Assembly (NCBI RefSeq): GCF_021391535.1
Contig: NZ_CP090066.1
Location: 1,935,501-1,999,500 of the forward strand
Source: Aurantimonas sp. HBX-1
GTDB taxonomy: Bacteria > Pseudomonadota > Alphaproteobacteria > Rhizobiales > Rhizobiaceae
Direction of reading: 5' to 3'
DNA length: 64,000 bases
This document shows positions 25,747 to 35,839 of the stretch, one piece after another. Position 1 is the first letter of the stretch. Every line of letters starts with the position of its first letter. The notes below the pieces were generated by a model. The model was not told the origin of the DNA and did not search any database. It worked only from the letters and a program-made list of their open reading frames with translations. Both the position numbers and the translations under genes were made by a program.

Positions 25747-26038
25747 GCACCCTCCTCGACATGTGGTGAGACGGTTCGATCGCCCGGCGCGGACGATCGT
25801 CCCGCGTCTAGAGGATTTCGCGCCGCTTCGAAAGCAGTCAGAGCCGTTCGGAGGACGCGGGCGAGAGAATCCCGCCTGCGTCGGACGCCGGCCCCTCCAG
25901 GCTGCCCCGCCCGGCGACCGACACGTAGCCGACTTGCCGTCGCGGCGATGGCAAAACCCGTGGCGGTGGCGTACATCGCGTCATCGCTGCCGAAGCGTCG
26001 CCTCTTCCGTCCGCCCGGACGGCCGGAGCGCCGGCGTC

Positions 26039-27151
26039 ATGCTCACGAACGGACCCCCCATGGCGAGCCTGCATTATTTCACCTGGTCTTTCATCGTCAC
26101 CGCCCTGGGCCTCGCCCTCGGCGCGTGGCTCGGCTGGAACGCCACCGGGACCATCGGCGGGGCATTCTCCGTCTTCTTCATCTGCGCGGTCCTGGCCGTC
26201 CTCGAGATCTCGCTCTCCTTCGACAACGCGATCGTCAACGCGAACAAGCTGAAGGAGATGACCCCGGTCTGGCAGCGGCGATTCCTGACCTGGGGCATCG
26301 TCATCGCCGTGTTCGGCATGCGGGTGCTGTTCCCGCTGGTGATCGTGGCGATCGCGGCGAGCATCGGACCGATCGCGGCGATGCAGCTGGCGATCAACGA
26401 GCCCGCCGAATACTCGCGGATCATGCTGGATGCCCACCTGTCGATCGCCGCGTTCGGCGGCACGTTCCTGATGATGGTGGCGCTCAGCTTCTTCTTCGAC
26501 GAACACAAGGAGATCCACTGGGTCCACGTGATCGAATCGCGCGTCAGCCGCTACGCCAGCATTCGCGGCGCCGAGATTACCTTCGTCCTCGTCCTCATGC
26601 TGATCTTCGCCTATCTGGTGGAGCCCGCCGAACAGCTGACCTTCGTCATGTCGGCCATCTACGGGCTGATCACCTTCCTGCTCGTCGACATCCTCGGCCG
26701 AGTCCTCGACAGGGCCAACGATGCGATGGTCGGCGCTGCCAAGGGCGGTCTCGGCGCTTTCCTCTATCTGGAAGTGCTCGACGCCAGCTTCTCCTTCGAC
26801 GGCGTGATCGGCGCCTTCGCGCTGACCCAGAACCTGTTCGTCATCGCCATCGGCCTCGGCATCGGCGCCATGTATGTCCGCTCGATGACCATCATGCTGG
26901 TCGAGCGCGGGACGCTCCTGGAATACCGCTACCTCGAGCATGGCGCCTTCTACGCGATCCTCGCCCTGTCGGTGATCATGTACGCGCAGGCCGTCGTCCA
27001 CGTGCCCGAGGTGCTAACCGGTCTAGGCGGCGCCACCGTCATCGGCATCGCCCTGTGGTCGTCGATTCGCTACAACCGCCGCACTCCCGTCGAGATCGAG
27101 GAGTCCGTGCCGCCTCGGGCAACGGCCGAGGCCCCCGTGGAGCGGCACTAG
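26039..27151 (+). CDS. DUF475 / TerC-like integral membrane protein
   Basis: Membrane protein of DUF475, related to TerC, a family linked to tellurite resistance and metal homeostasis. About 370 aa with nine or so hydrophobic helices. Acidic intramembrane motifs typical of the TerC superfamily are visible twice: EISLSFDNAIVNANKL near residue 55 and LDASFSFDGVIGAFAL near 250. I use the ATG with GGAG about 12 nt upstream; a second ATG seven codons later (26060) has no ribosome site but is possible. It is divergent from mgtE across about 290 nt, and the two may both serve divalent metals, though this is only inference. Confidence 0.85.
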   Translation: MLTNGPPMASLHYFTWSFIVTALGLALGAWLGWNATGTIGGAFSVFFICAVLAVLEISLSFDNAIVNANKLKEMTPVWQRRFLTWGIVIAVFGMRVLFPLVIVAIAASIGPIAAMQLAINEPAEYSRIMLDAHLSIAAFGGTFLMMVALSFFFDEHKEIHWVHVIESRVSRYASIRGAEITFVLVLMLIFAYLVEPAEQLTFVMSAIYGLITFLLVDILGRVLDRANDAMVGAAKGGLGAFLYLEVLDASFSFDGVIGAFALTQNLFVIAIGLGIGAMYVRSMTIMLVERGTLLEYRYLEHGAFYAILALSVIMYAQAVVHVPEVLTGLGGATVIGIALWSSIRYNRRTPVEIEESVPPRATAEAPVERH

Positions 27152-27164
27152 CCGCCTCGGCGAG

Positions 27165-28079
27165 TCAGGCGCTCTGGCGATCGGGCACGAACACCCTCAG
27201 CGCCTTGCGATGGATGCCGAAGGTTGCCGGCGTGCGCGTCGCTAGGTCGCCGTCGGCATTGACGTCGTGCGGCCGCCTGGTGCGGAGCGACAGCCCGGTG
27301 GTCCGGAAGGTCCTCACCTTCTTCCACCGTCCCTGCGTTCCCCGCCGCAGCGAAGGGACCAGGGCGGCAAGCTCCCACCAGTGTTCGACCTCGAGACTGT
27401 AGACGTCGAGCAGTCCGTCGTCCGGCGCCGCATCCGAAGCGACGGCCATGCCGCCGCCGTAGAAGCGGCCATTGCCGACTGAAACCTGGACCGTGCGGAC
27501 CCGTTCGGTCACGCCGTCATGCTCGATCTCGACCGAGAAGGGCTGGCTCTGCCGCAGCAGCCTGAAGGCGGCGATCGCGTAGCCGAGCTTGCCCCAGCGC
27601 TTCTTCGCCTCGGCGGTGAGGCTGCGGGCGAGGTCCGCCGAGAACCCGATGCTGGCGACGTTGAAGAACAGCTGCCCGTTGACCTCGCCCAGATCGACGG
27701 CGCGTCGATGACCTGCCGCGATAACGGCAGCGGCGGCGGCCACGTCGGTGGGGATCGTCAGGGTCCGGGCGAGATCGTTGGCGGTACCGAGCGGCAAGAT
27801 GCCCAGCGGCAGAGCGGCTTTCATCAACGCCGCCGCCGAGGCCCGGAGCGTCCCGTCGCCGCCGCCCAGCACCACCAGATCCGCCTGCCCGGCAAATTCG
27901 CCGATCAGGTCGGCAAACGGGCGCTCGCCACATTCCGGCTCGATCAGGGTCAACCCGGCCTGCCGCAGGACATCGAGGGCCGATCCGGCCGTTGCTGCGT
28001 CGCCGCCGCTTCTCGCTCTGGCGTTCAACAGCACAAGCGCGCGCTTCGGCGGCGTATCGCCGGGAATGTTCTGGTTCAT
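27165..28079 (-). CDS. Diacylglycerol kinase-family lipid kinase (YegS/BmrU-like)
   Basis: Phosphorylates a lipid hydroxyl, probably diacylglycerol or a sphingosine-like lipid, with ATP. 304 aa. The nucleotide-binding GGGDGT is at residues 72-77, with PLGILPLGTANDLART following and the C-terminal AVASDAAPDDGLLDVYSLE motif. The start ATG gives MNQNIPGDTPPKR; the frame extends 46 Arg-rich residues upstream without conservation. It converges with the DUF475 gene 13 nt away. Its 5' region carries a short tandem repeat. Exact lipid substrate unknown. Confidence 0.9.
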   Translation of the reverse strand: MNQNIPGDTPPKRALVLLNARARSGGDAATAGSALDVLRQAGLTLIEPECGERPFADLIGEFAGQADLVVLGGGDGTLRASAAALMKAALPLGILPLGTANDLARTLTIPTDVAAAAAVIAAGHRRAVDLGEVNGQLFFNVASIGFSADLARSLTAEAKKRWGKLGYAIAAFRLLRQSQPFSVEIEHDGVTERVRTVQVSVGNGRFYGGGMAVASDAAPDDGLLDVYSLEVEHWWELAALVPSLRRGTQGRWKKVRTFRTTGLSLRTRRPHDVNADGDLATRTPATFGIHRKALRVFVPDRQSA

Positions 28080-28171
28080 GAGATGTCCCGCCGCTGACCT
28101 GCTGTGCCTGACCGATCGTCTCGCGACCAAGTGGCGTCGAGCCGCAGGTCGCACAAGGCGCGCCCAGGCAG

Positions 28172-28193
28172 CGGACATGCGGCGGACATGCGG
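28172..28193. repeat. Two tandem copies of an 11-nt repeat
   Basis: CGGACATGCGG occurs twice head to tail, about 95 nt upstream of the lipid kinase start. Too short for a gene element; possibly a slipped-strand duplication. Confidence 0.6.
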
Positions 28194-28231
28194 CGGGCGG
28201 CAATGCGCAGCCGGCAATGCCTGCCATCGTT

Positions 28232-28248
28232 GCCCCTGCGGCAGGGGC
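28232..28248 (-). terminator. Hairpin after the 60-aa frame
   Basis: GCCCCTG, 3-nt loop, CAGGGGC: a perfect 7-bp hairpin beginning 4 nt after the stop codon of the frame at 28253-28435. There is no T-tract, so an intrinsic terminator is not certain. Confidence 0.4.
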
Positions 28249-28252
28249 GGCG

Positions 28253-28435
28253 TCAGAAGATGCCGACCGCGAGATGCGCCCAGATCAACAGGCCGGTCAG
28301 GATCACGCCACCCGCCAGAAGCAGACGCGCCGTGCGGTTTCGTACCGTCCGCAACACAAGCGCCAGAGCGGCGCCCGTCCCCCGATGAGCACGACTGCCG
28401 CTGCGACGTCCTCGATTCCCCAGTTCATCCGTCAC
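28253..28435 (-). CDS. Possible tail-anchored membrane protein, 60 aa
   Basis: A GTG-initiated frame encoding an Arg-rich, polar N-terminal half (VTDELGNRGRRSGSRAHRG) and a C-terminal hydrophobic helix with few polar residues (LLLAGGVILTGLLIWAHLAV), ending IF. The charge-then-helix layout fits a small membrane protein with positive-inside orientation. A GGAAA lies close to the start but its spacing is poor; the frame is open further upstream to 28525. A perfect hairpin directly follows the stop. No family recognised. Confidence 0.35.
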   Translation of the reverse strand: MTDELGNRGRRSGSRAHRGTGAALALVLRTVRNRTARLLLAGGVILTGLLIWAHLAVGIF

Positions 28436-28592
28436 CGTTTCCAGATCCGGCGATGTCAGCCGGCGGACAAGGAAACAGTCCGCGGGGCGCAGGCGCAAGC
28501 AGGGGTAGCTTGATGCGCCAGGCAAAAGCTAATCGACCTGGCTGCTTCCGAAGTCGCACTCGGCTTAACCGTCGCACACTACTATGACTGTC

Positions 28593-28647
28593 TCGCTGAC
28601 ACCCTCTTCTCAGCGATCTCCATCGCCGCTACACAATTAGTCGCTGA
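28593..28647 (+). promoter_or_regulatory. Three-arm inverted repeat in the leader of the SH3-like gene
   Basis: The 7-mer TCGCTGA occurs at 28593-28599 and 28641-28647, with its complement TCAGCGA at 28610-28616 between them. The middle arm can pair with either neighbour, but not both, giving two mutually exclusive stems 40-95 nt before the start codon. This is the layout of an attenuator, switch or paired operator. Function is inferred. Confidence 0.45.
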
Positions 28648-28688
28648 GCAATTACGCTTGGCCTCAGGATGGCGGTAAGTCGACGACC

Positions 28689-29189
28689 ATGAAGAAATTA
28701 GGGGTTTCCTTCGTTGCCGCTGTGCTCTTGGCGGCCGGCTCAAATGTTGCGTCGGCTCAGAGCACCGACCAGTGCTACAAGATCGCCGCGATCCTCTGCG
28801 GCAATGAGGGACTGACGCCGTGCATGTCGAGGCCGAACATGATGGGCCAGTTGCCGGCGAACTGCGTCCCTGACATCCAGCCCATGGTCGAGACGGCACG
28901 TGAGACCGAGGCAGAGCTTGAACAGAGCGGCCGGAACGGTTCCCAGGACATGACGCGGACAGGCATGTCCTATGGCGGCGTGCTCAGGTCGGGGCCGAGC
29001 ATGAACCATAGACGCATCGCGAGCCTCCGCGAGGGGGACCATCTCGACGTCCTCGAGGACACCGGAGTCTGGTTCAACGACTACAAGTGGTTCCTGGTCT
29101 CTACGCCCCAGGGCACCGGTTATCACTGGGGCGGCATATTCTGCGTGGACGACGCAAGCCGAACCGACGGCATCTTCAGCGATTGCTGA
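28689..29189 (+). CDS. Orphan exported protein with SH3-like C-terminal domain
   Basis: 166 aa. A signal peptide (MKKLGVSFVAAVLLAAGSN, cleavage after ASA near residue 23) precedes a Cys-bearing segment (QCYKIAAILCGNEGLTPCM, then NCVPD) with four cysteines, suggesting disulfides in the periplasm. The second half resembles a bacterial SH3 repeat: GGVLRSGPSMNHRRIASL, then DHLDVLEDTGVWFNDYKW and GYHWGGIFC; two more cysteines end the protein (FC and DC). The family is not recognised further. The ribosome site is weak and codon use at the 5' end is less GC-rich than neighbours. It stands alone, 3' of tRNA-Leu, so it may be acquired. Confidence 0.75.
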   Translation: MKKLGVSFVAAVLLAAGSNVASAQSTDQCYKIAAILCGNEGLTPCMSRPNMMGQLPANCVPDIQPMVETARETEAELEQSGRNGSQDMTRTGMSYGGVLRSGPSMNHRRIASLREGDHLDVLEDTGVWFNDYKWFLVSTPQGTGYHWGGIFCVDDASRTDGIFSDC

Positions 29190-29568
29190 TCGACTGAGGC
29201 CAGTGCCGCGGGAACCAGGGCGTACCCTCGATAGGCTTGCAGCTGCTCTTCCGCTGGGCTCTTGAGGCGGGACAAGGCGCAAGTGGACCTGATGCCGGGA
29301 TGAAGAACCCGGCACAGCATCGACGTCCGCAGGATCGGCGCGACGCGTGGCGAACGCGTGGGCGACAGGGACCTTACTGAGGGTGATTTTGGGTGGCAGG
29401 GAGGCGCGACGGCCTCGCTCTACACCCTCCTCGCCGATCGGCGCCGGCTGGCGAAAGGCGCCATCAGCAAGCTCGATCGGAACGGTGGGTGGGCTTTGGC
29501 CCGCACCCTGGTAGCAGGTACGGGGTCGAGGGGAAAACGTCTTTCCCTTCGATACCTTATGAATAAGG
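29190..29568. other. Intergenic region between SH3-like gene and tRNA-Leu
   Basis: 379 nt with no supportable gene. It contains a 7-bp hairpin (TGCCGGG with CCCGGCA, about 29293-29314) that might end the SH3-like transcript and an imperfect GGGAAA/TTTCCC hairpin near 29531-29548 that might end the tRNA transcript. Neither has a strong T-tract. Confidence 0.4.
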
Positions 29569-29653
29569 TGGTGCGGTCGAGAAGACTCGAACTTCCACGG
29601 GTTGCCCCACAGCGACCTCAACGCTGCGCGTCTACCAATTCCGCCACGACCGC
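29569..29653 (-). tRNA. tRNA-Leu (anticodon GAG)
   Basis: An 85-nt class II tRNA on the minus strand. Acceptor stem GCGGTCG pairs with CGACCGC; the D-arm reads TGGCGGAATTGGTAGACGC; the anticodon loop TTGAGGT (anticodon GAG, reading CUC and CUU) is closed by CAGCG/CGCTG; a long variable arm and a GTTCGAGTC T-loop follow. The 3' CCA is encoded in the DNA. All leucine identity features expected at this level are present. Confidence 0.96.
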
Positions 29654-29692
29654 ACGCCGTGTACCGAAGGGCGCGAGCCCGTCGGTGGCGGG

Positions 29693-29721
29693 CATGTAAC
29701 AAGACTTCCCCGGAGGCACAA
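29693..29721 (-). promoter_or_regulatory. Candidate promoter of tRNA-Leu
   Basis: On the minus strand TTGTGC (29716-29721) is followed after 17 nt by TACATG (29693-29698), 40 nt before the mature 5' end of the tRNA. Spacing is ideal; the -10 match is moderate. Confidence 0.4.
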
Positions 29722-29818
29722 GGTCTTTCGCCGGATGACGCGGCGAATTCGCCCTGAGGCGGCATGACGGCCGGAAATGGCGCTTTTCCCGCGGCCTGCG
29801 GGTCGCTACATGGAGCCC

Positions 29819-30574
29819 ATGGACATCCCTGCCGACAGAGACGGTACCTCGGCGCGACTCGCCACTGTTGCGGAGCGGTTCGCTGCCCGTGCCGGATCCC
29901 CGCCGGTCGAGTGGGTGATTCTCGACGGCCGCACGCCCTACCCCGAAGCCGTCGCCCTGATGGAGGCCCGTGCCGCGGCGATAGCCGCAGGAGAAGCGCC
30001 GGAGACGGTGCTGCTGCTGGAGCACCCGCCGCTCTACACCGCCGGCACCAGCGCGCAGGACAGCGATCTCGTCGATCCCGCGGGGCTGCCGGTGTTCGCG
30101 ACCGGGCGCGGCGGCGAATACACCTATCACGGGCCCGGCCAGCGGGTCGCTTACGTGATGCTGGACCTGACACGCCGCCGGCAGGACGTGCGCGCCTTCG
30201 TGGCGGCGCTGGAGGCCTGGATCATCGCGACGCTCGGGGAGTTCCAGGTCGCCGGTGAACGCCGCGAGGACCGGGTCGGGGTCTGGGTGCGCCGGCCGGA
30301 GCGGCCGATGCGGCCGGACGGCGGCGTCGCCGAGGACAAGATCGCGGCGATCGGCATCCGGGTGCGCCGCTGGGTGACCTTCCACGGCATCTCGCTGAAT
30401 GTCGATCCGGACCTCGGGCACTTCGCAGGGATCGTGCCCTGCGGCATCCGCGGCCACGGCGTCACCAGCCTCGCCGATCTCGGCATTCCGGTGACCATGC
30501 CGGAAGTCGACATGCTGCTGCGGGCAAATTTCGAGCGGGTGTTCGGCCCGACCGTCGATGGGCCCCGGCCCTAA
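29819..30574 (+). CDS. lipB: Octanoyltransferase LipB
   Basis: Transfers octanoyl groups from acyl carrier protein to the lipoyl domains of pyruvate and 2-oxoglutarate dehydrogenases and the glycine cleavage H protein. 251 aa from ATG 29819; in-frame ATGs at 29777 and 29810 are alternatives, and the choice rests on a GGAG just before 29819. Family motifs: VLLLEHPPLYTAGTSAQ, RGGEYTYHGPGQ, the catalytic Lys in EDKIAAIG and the catalytic Cys in GIVPCGIRGHGVTSL. It is single, divergent from tRNA-Leu and convergent with pccA 3 nt away. Confidence 0.95.
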   Translation: MDIPADRDGTSARLATVAERFAARAGSPPVEWVILDGRTPYPEAVALMEARAAAIAAGEAPETVLLLEHPPLYTAGTSAQDSDLVDPAGLPVFATGRGGEYTYHGPGQRVAYVMLDLTRRRQDVRAFVAALEAWIIATLGEFQVAGERREDRVGVWVRRPERPMRPDGGVAEDKIAAIGIRVRRWVTFHGISLNVDPDLGHFAGIVPCGIRGHGVTSLADLGIPVTMPEVDMLLRANFERVFGPTVDGPRP

Positions 30575-30577
30575 TGG

Positions 30578-32590
<2,013 letters not shown>

Positions 32591-32760
32591 GGCGCGGCGC
32601 TCCGGCGGGTCAGATGCGGGCGATCGTTTTGACCTTTGCGGCAAGTTCCTGCAAGCCAGGGTCGGCAAGAGCGGGCCGCGATGGCTGCGCACGGCCGCGT
32701 CGAGCGCATCGCACTTGTGCGACGGGCGAGAGGCGGCCGCGCCCCGGTCGGGAGGAAGAC

Positions 32761-33114
32761 ATGGAAAACATCACCGCGCGCAGGGACAACGATACGCTGG
32801 GCGGGCGCATCCAGCGCAGCCGCGAGACGCTCGGCATGGCGACGCCGGACCTCGCGGCGCGGCTCGGGGTGAAGCCGGAGACGATGCGCGGCTGGGAGCG
32901 CGACCGCGCCGAGCCCCGTGCCAACAAGCTGATCATGCTTGCCGGCATCCTCGGGGTGAGCCCGGCCTGGCTGATCGGCGGCTACGGCGCGGCGCCGGAA
33001 GACGAGCTGCCGCCACGCGGCCCCACCGATGCGGACCGCCTGGCTGCCCTCCGGTCCCGCCGCGACGGCATCGACCGCGAGATCGCCCGTCTCGAGAATC
33101 GTGACGGCGGCTGA
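32761..33114 (+). CDS. XRE-type helix-turn-helix transcriptional regulator
   Basis: 117-aa DNA-binding protein with a single HTH-3 domain at about residues 12-67 (RIQRSRETLGMATPDLAARL, then KPETMRGWERDRAEPR). The C-terminal part is charged and ends in a short coiled-coil-like stretch (ADRLAALRSRRDGIDREIAR), probably for dimerisation. An excellent ribosome site, GGGAGGAAGAC, fixes the ATG. It is divergent from pccA across about 170 nt, so it may regulate pccA, but no operator was identified. Confidence 0.92.
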   Translation: MENITARRDNDTLGGRIQRSRETLGMATPDLAARLGVKPETMRGWERDRAEPRANKLIMLAGILGVSPAWLIGGYGAAPEDELPPRGPTDADRLAALRSRRDGIDREIARLENRDGG

Positions 33115-33127
33115 CCGATCCCGGCGG

Positions 33128-34081
33128 TCAATGCGTCAGGGGCGGCGGCGGCACGTTTCGGGCGAGACGCTTCTCGCGGGCGTAGATGAACAGGCCGGAG
33201 CCGACGATGATCGCCATGCCGAACCATTTCGCGGCGTCCGGAATTTCGCCGAAGATCAGATAGCCGAGGAACACCGCCGAGACGATCTCGACATAGCCGA
33301 AGGGGGCCAGCACCGATGCGGGGGCCAGCCGGTAGGCGAGAATGAACAGCAGATGGCCGATCGCTCCGATGAAGCCGGTCATGATCAAAAGCTGCCAGAC
33401 CTCGGCGGACGCCGGCCAGGCCAGATGCAGGGCGGGAATGTCGAAAGGCTGGGCCGCCAGCATCGCGGCGGACAGGACCACGCTGCCGCCAAGGCCGGAA
33501 TAGAAGAGCATGGTCAGCGGCTTGGCACCGTGCGAAACCTTGCGCGTCACGATCATGTATAGCGCGGCACAGACGGCCGCCACGACCGGGAACAGCGATG
33601 GCAGACCGAACACCGCGTAGCTGGGACGGACGATGACGAGCGCACCGACGAAACCCACCGCAGCCGCGGCGATCCGCTGCCAGCCGATGCGCTCCTTCAG
33701 CAGCAATCCCGACAGGAGGGTGACGATCATCGGCTGGATCAGGAACACCGCCGAAGCATCGGCCAGCGGCATGAATTCCAGTGCCGCGAAGAATGCGACG
33801 CCCGAGAAGGCAAGCAGCGCGCCGCGCAGCAGGTTCAGCCAGAGATGGCTGGTGCTGAGGCCGTTCCGCCCGCCGACCAGGAGCAGGAACGGCAGGATCA
33901 GCCCCGCCTGCAGGACCAGGCGGAACAATGCGACCTCGCCGGGCGAAACCTGGTACGCCGTCACCAGGATCTTTCCGGAGGCGTCCAGTAACGGGATGAA
34001 GGCGGCAGCGCCGATCATGATGGCGATGCCGCGCAGCACTTCCGCCGGCGTATTCTCGAATGTTCGGGCGAGCGATGTCAT
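33128..34081 (-). CDS. EamA (DMT) family transporter
   Basis: 317-aa inner-membrane transporter of the drug/metabolite superfamily, built from two EamA repeats with ten predicted helices in all. The first repeat carries PLLDASGKIL and the second LFIYAREKRLARN at its end; the conserved LPLADASAVFLIQPM-like segment (FMPLADASAVFLIQPMIV) is visible near residue 95. Ends with a short cytosolic tail. Convergent with the XRE gene 14 nt away and divergent from the YaiI gene. Substrate unknown; many relatives export amino acids or purine compounds. Confidence 0.9.
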   Translation of the reverse strand: MTSLARTFENTPAEVLRGIAIMIGAAAFIPLLDASGKILVTAYQVSPGEVALFRLVLQAGLILPFLLLVGGRNGLSTSHLWLNLLRGALLAFSGVAFFAALEFMPLADASAVFLIQPMIVTLLSGLLLKERIGWQRIAAAAVGFVGALVIVRPSYAVFGLPSLFPVVAAVCAALYMIVTRKVSHGAKPLTMLFYSGLGGSVVLSAAMLAAQPFDIPALHLAWPASAEVWQLLIMTGFIGAIGHLLFILAYRLAPASVLAPFGYVEIVSAVFLGYLIFGEIPDAAKWFGMAIIVGSGLFIYAREKRLARNVPPPPLTH

Positions 34082-34159
34082 GGCCCCTCATGCCACGTCG
34101 TCATCGTCCGCGTCACCGGGGATGATTTCCCGGCAAACAACAAGCCGAGGGGGCCGCTG

Positions 34160-34615
34160 ATGACGCGCAAGGTTCTGGTGGACGCCGACGCATGTCCGGT
34201 CAAGGACGAGGCGATCGAAGTGGCATTACGCCACGAAGCCGAGGCGATCCTCGTGTCGAATGGCGGCATGCGGCCCTCCCGTTACCCCGATGCGCGGATC
34301 GTCGTCGTCGCCGAGGGCGCCGACGCCGCCGACGACTGGATTGCGGAGGCGGCGGAGCCGGCAGACGTCGTCATAACCGCCGACATTCCGCTCGCCGCCC
34401 GGGCGCTGGAGGCCGGCGCCGCCGCGCTCGGACCGACGGGGTGCGAGTTCACCCCGGAATCGATCGGCGCGGCTTTGTCGATGCGGGCCTTCAAGCAGCA
34501 TTTGCGCGAAACGGGCGAAAGCAAGGGCTACAACGCCTCCTTTACCGCCGCCGACCGGTCGCGGTTCCGGCAGGCGCTGGAACTCATCCTGCGGCGTCCG
34601 ACACCGCACGCGTGA
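34160..34615 (+). CDS. YaiI/YqxD family protein (DUF188)
   Basis: 151-aa member of UPF0178/DUF188, a PIN-like fold family of unknown function. Family motifs: VDADACPVKDEAIEVA at the N-terminus, then VVAEGADAADDWIAE, DVVITADIPLAARAL and the C-terminal FTAADRSRFRQALE. The acidic residues (D9, D11 region and D76 region) resemble a metal site. ATG with GAGGGGG upstream. Divergent from the EamA gene; no obvious link with neighbours. Confidence 0.93.
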   Translation: MTRKVLVDADACPVKDEAIEVALRHEAEAILVSNGGMRPSRYPDARIVVVAEGADAADDWIAEAAEPADVVITADIPLAARALEAGAAALGPTGCEFTPESIGAALSMRAFKQHLRETGESKGYNASFTAADRSRFRQALELILRRPTPHA

Positions 34616-34708
34616 CGGCGATCGGGTCGAACAAGCCGCACTCGAAATCCAGCGTTCTTCCACGCGCGTCCCACCTGCGATGGCCCTCCCCTTGTGCTCA
34701 GAAGCAGA

Positions 34709-34777
34709 TTTTACCCAAGGAAACATAGCCTTGACTGCGAATCCGCCCATTTTGCCCAAGATATACTGAATGCGAAT
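34709..34777. repeat. Paired direct repeats upstream of the diguanylate cyclase
   Basis: TTTTACCCAAG (34709-34719) recurs as TTTTGCCCAAG (34750-34760), and TGCGAAT recurs at 34736 and 34771, in an AT-rich stretch 85-150 nt before the gene. The period is about 35-41 bp, roughly three to four helical turns. Possible regulator sites; inference only. Confidence 0.4.
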
Positions 34778-34861
34778 ACAGTGAAGCAGGATTCGTTAAG
34801 ACATCTGTCGCAATAATGGCAATGCAACGCCGCAGATGGATTGGGGTGTATGGAGGCGATG

Positions 34862-35821
<960 letters not shown>

Positions 35822-35839
35822 GCGGCGGCCGGTTCCGCA

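Larger units (their letters stand above)
28080..28688. other. Low-information region between lipid kinase and SH3-like gene
   Basis: About 609 nt. It contains the 11-nt tandem repeat, the possible 60-aa frame with its hairpin, and the three-arm repeat; the last about 130 nt are noticeably richer in A and T than the surroundings. Nothing else was recognised. Confidence 0.5.

Noticed and set aside
25747..26038. M-box magnesium riboswitch upstream of mgtE
   Set aside because: Looked for because of mgtE; no multi-helix M-box layout or conserved boxes were recognised.
25060..27402. 780-aa plus-strand ORF
   Set aside because: Overlaps mgtE antisense and runs out of frame through the DUF475 gene; composition is that of a shadow frame.
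29123..29320. 65-aa minus-strand frame overlapping the SH3-like gene
   Set aside because: No ribosome site, no recognisable composition, and it overlaps the convincing exported protein.
29569..29653. Integrated element at tRNA-Leu
   Set aside because: tRNA 3' flanks often host islands, but I saw no integrase, no direct repeat of the tRNA 3' end and only one orphan gene nearby.
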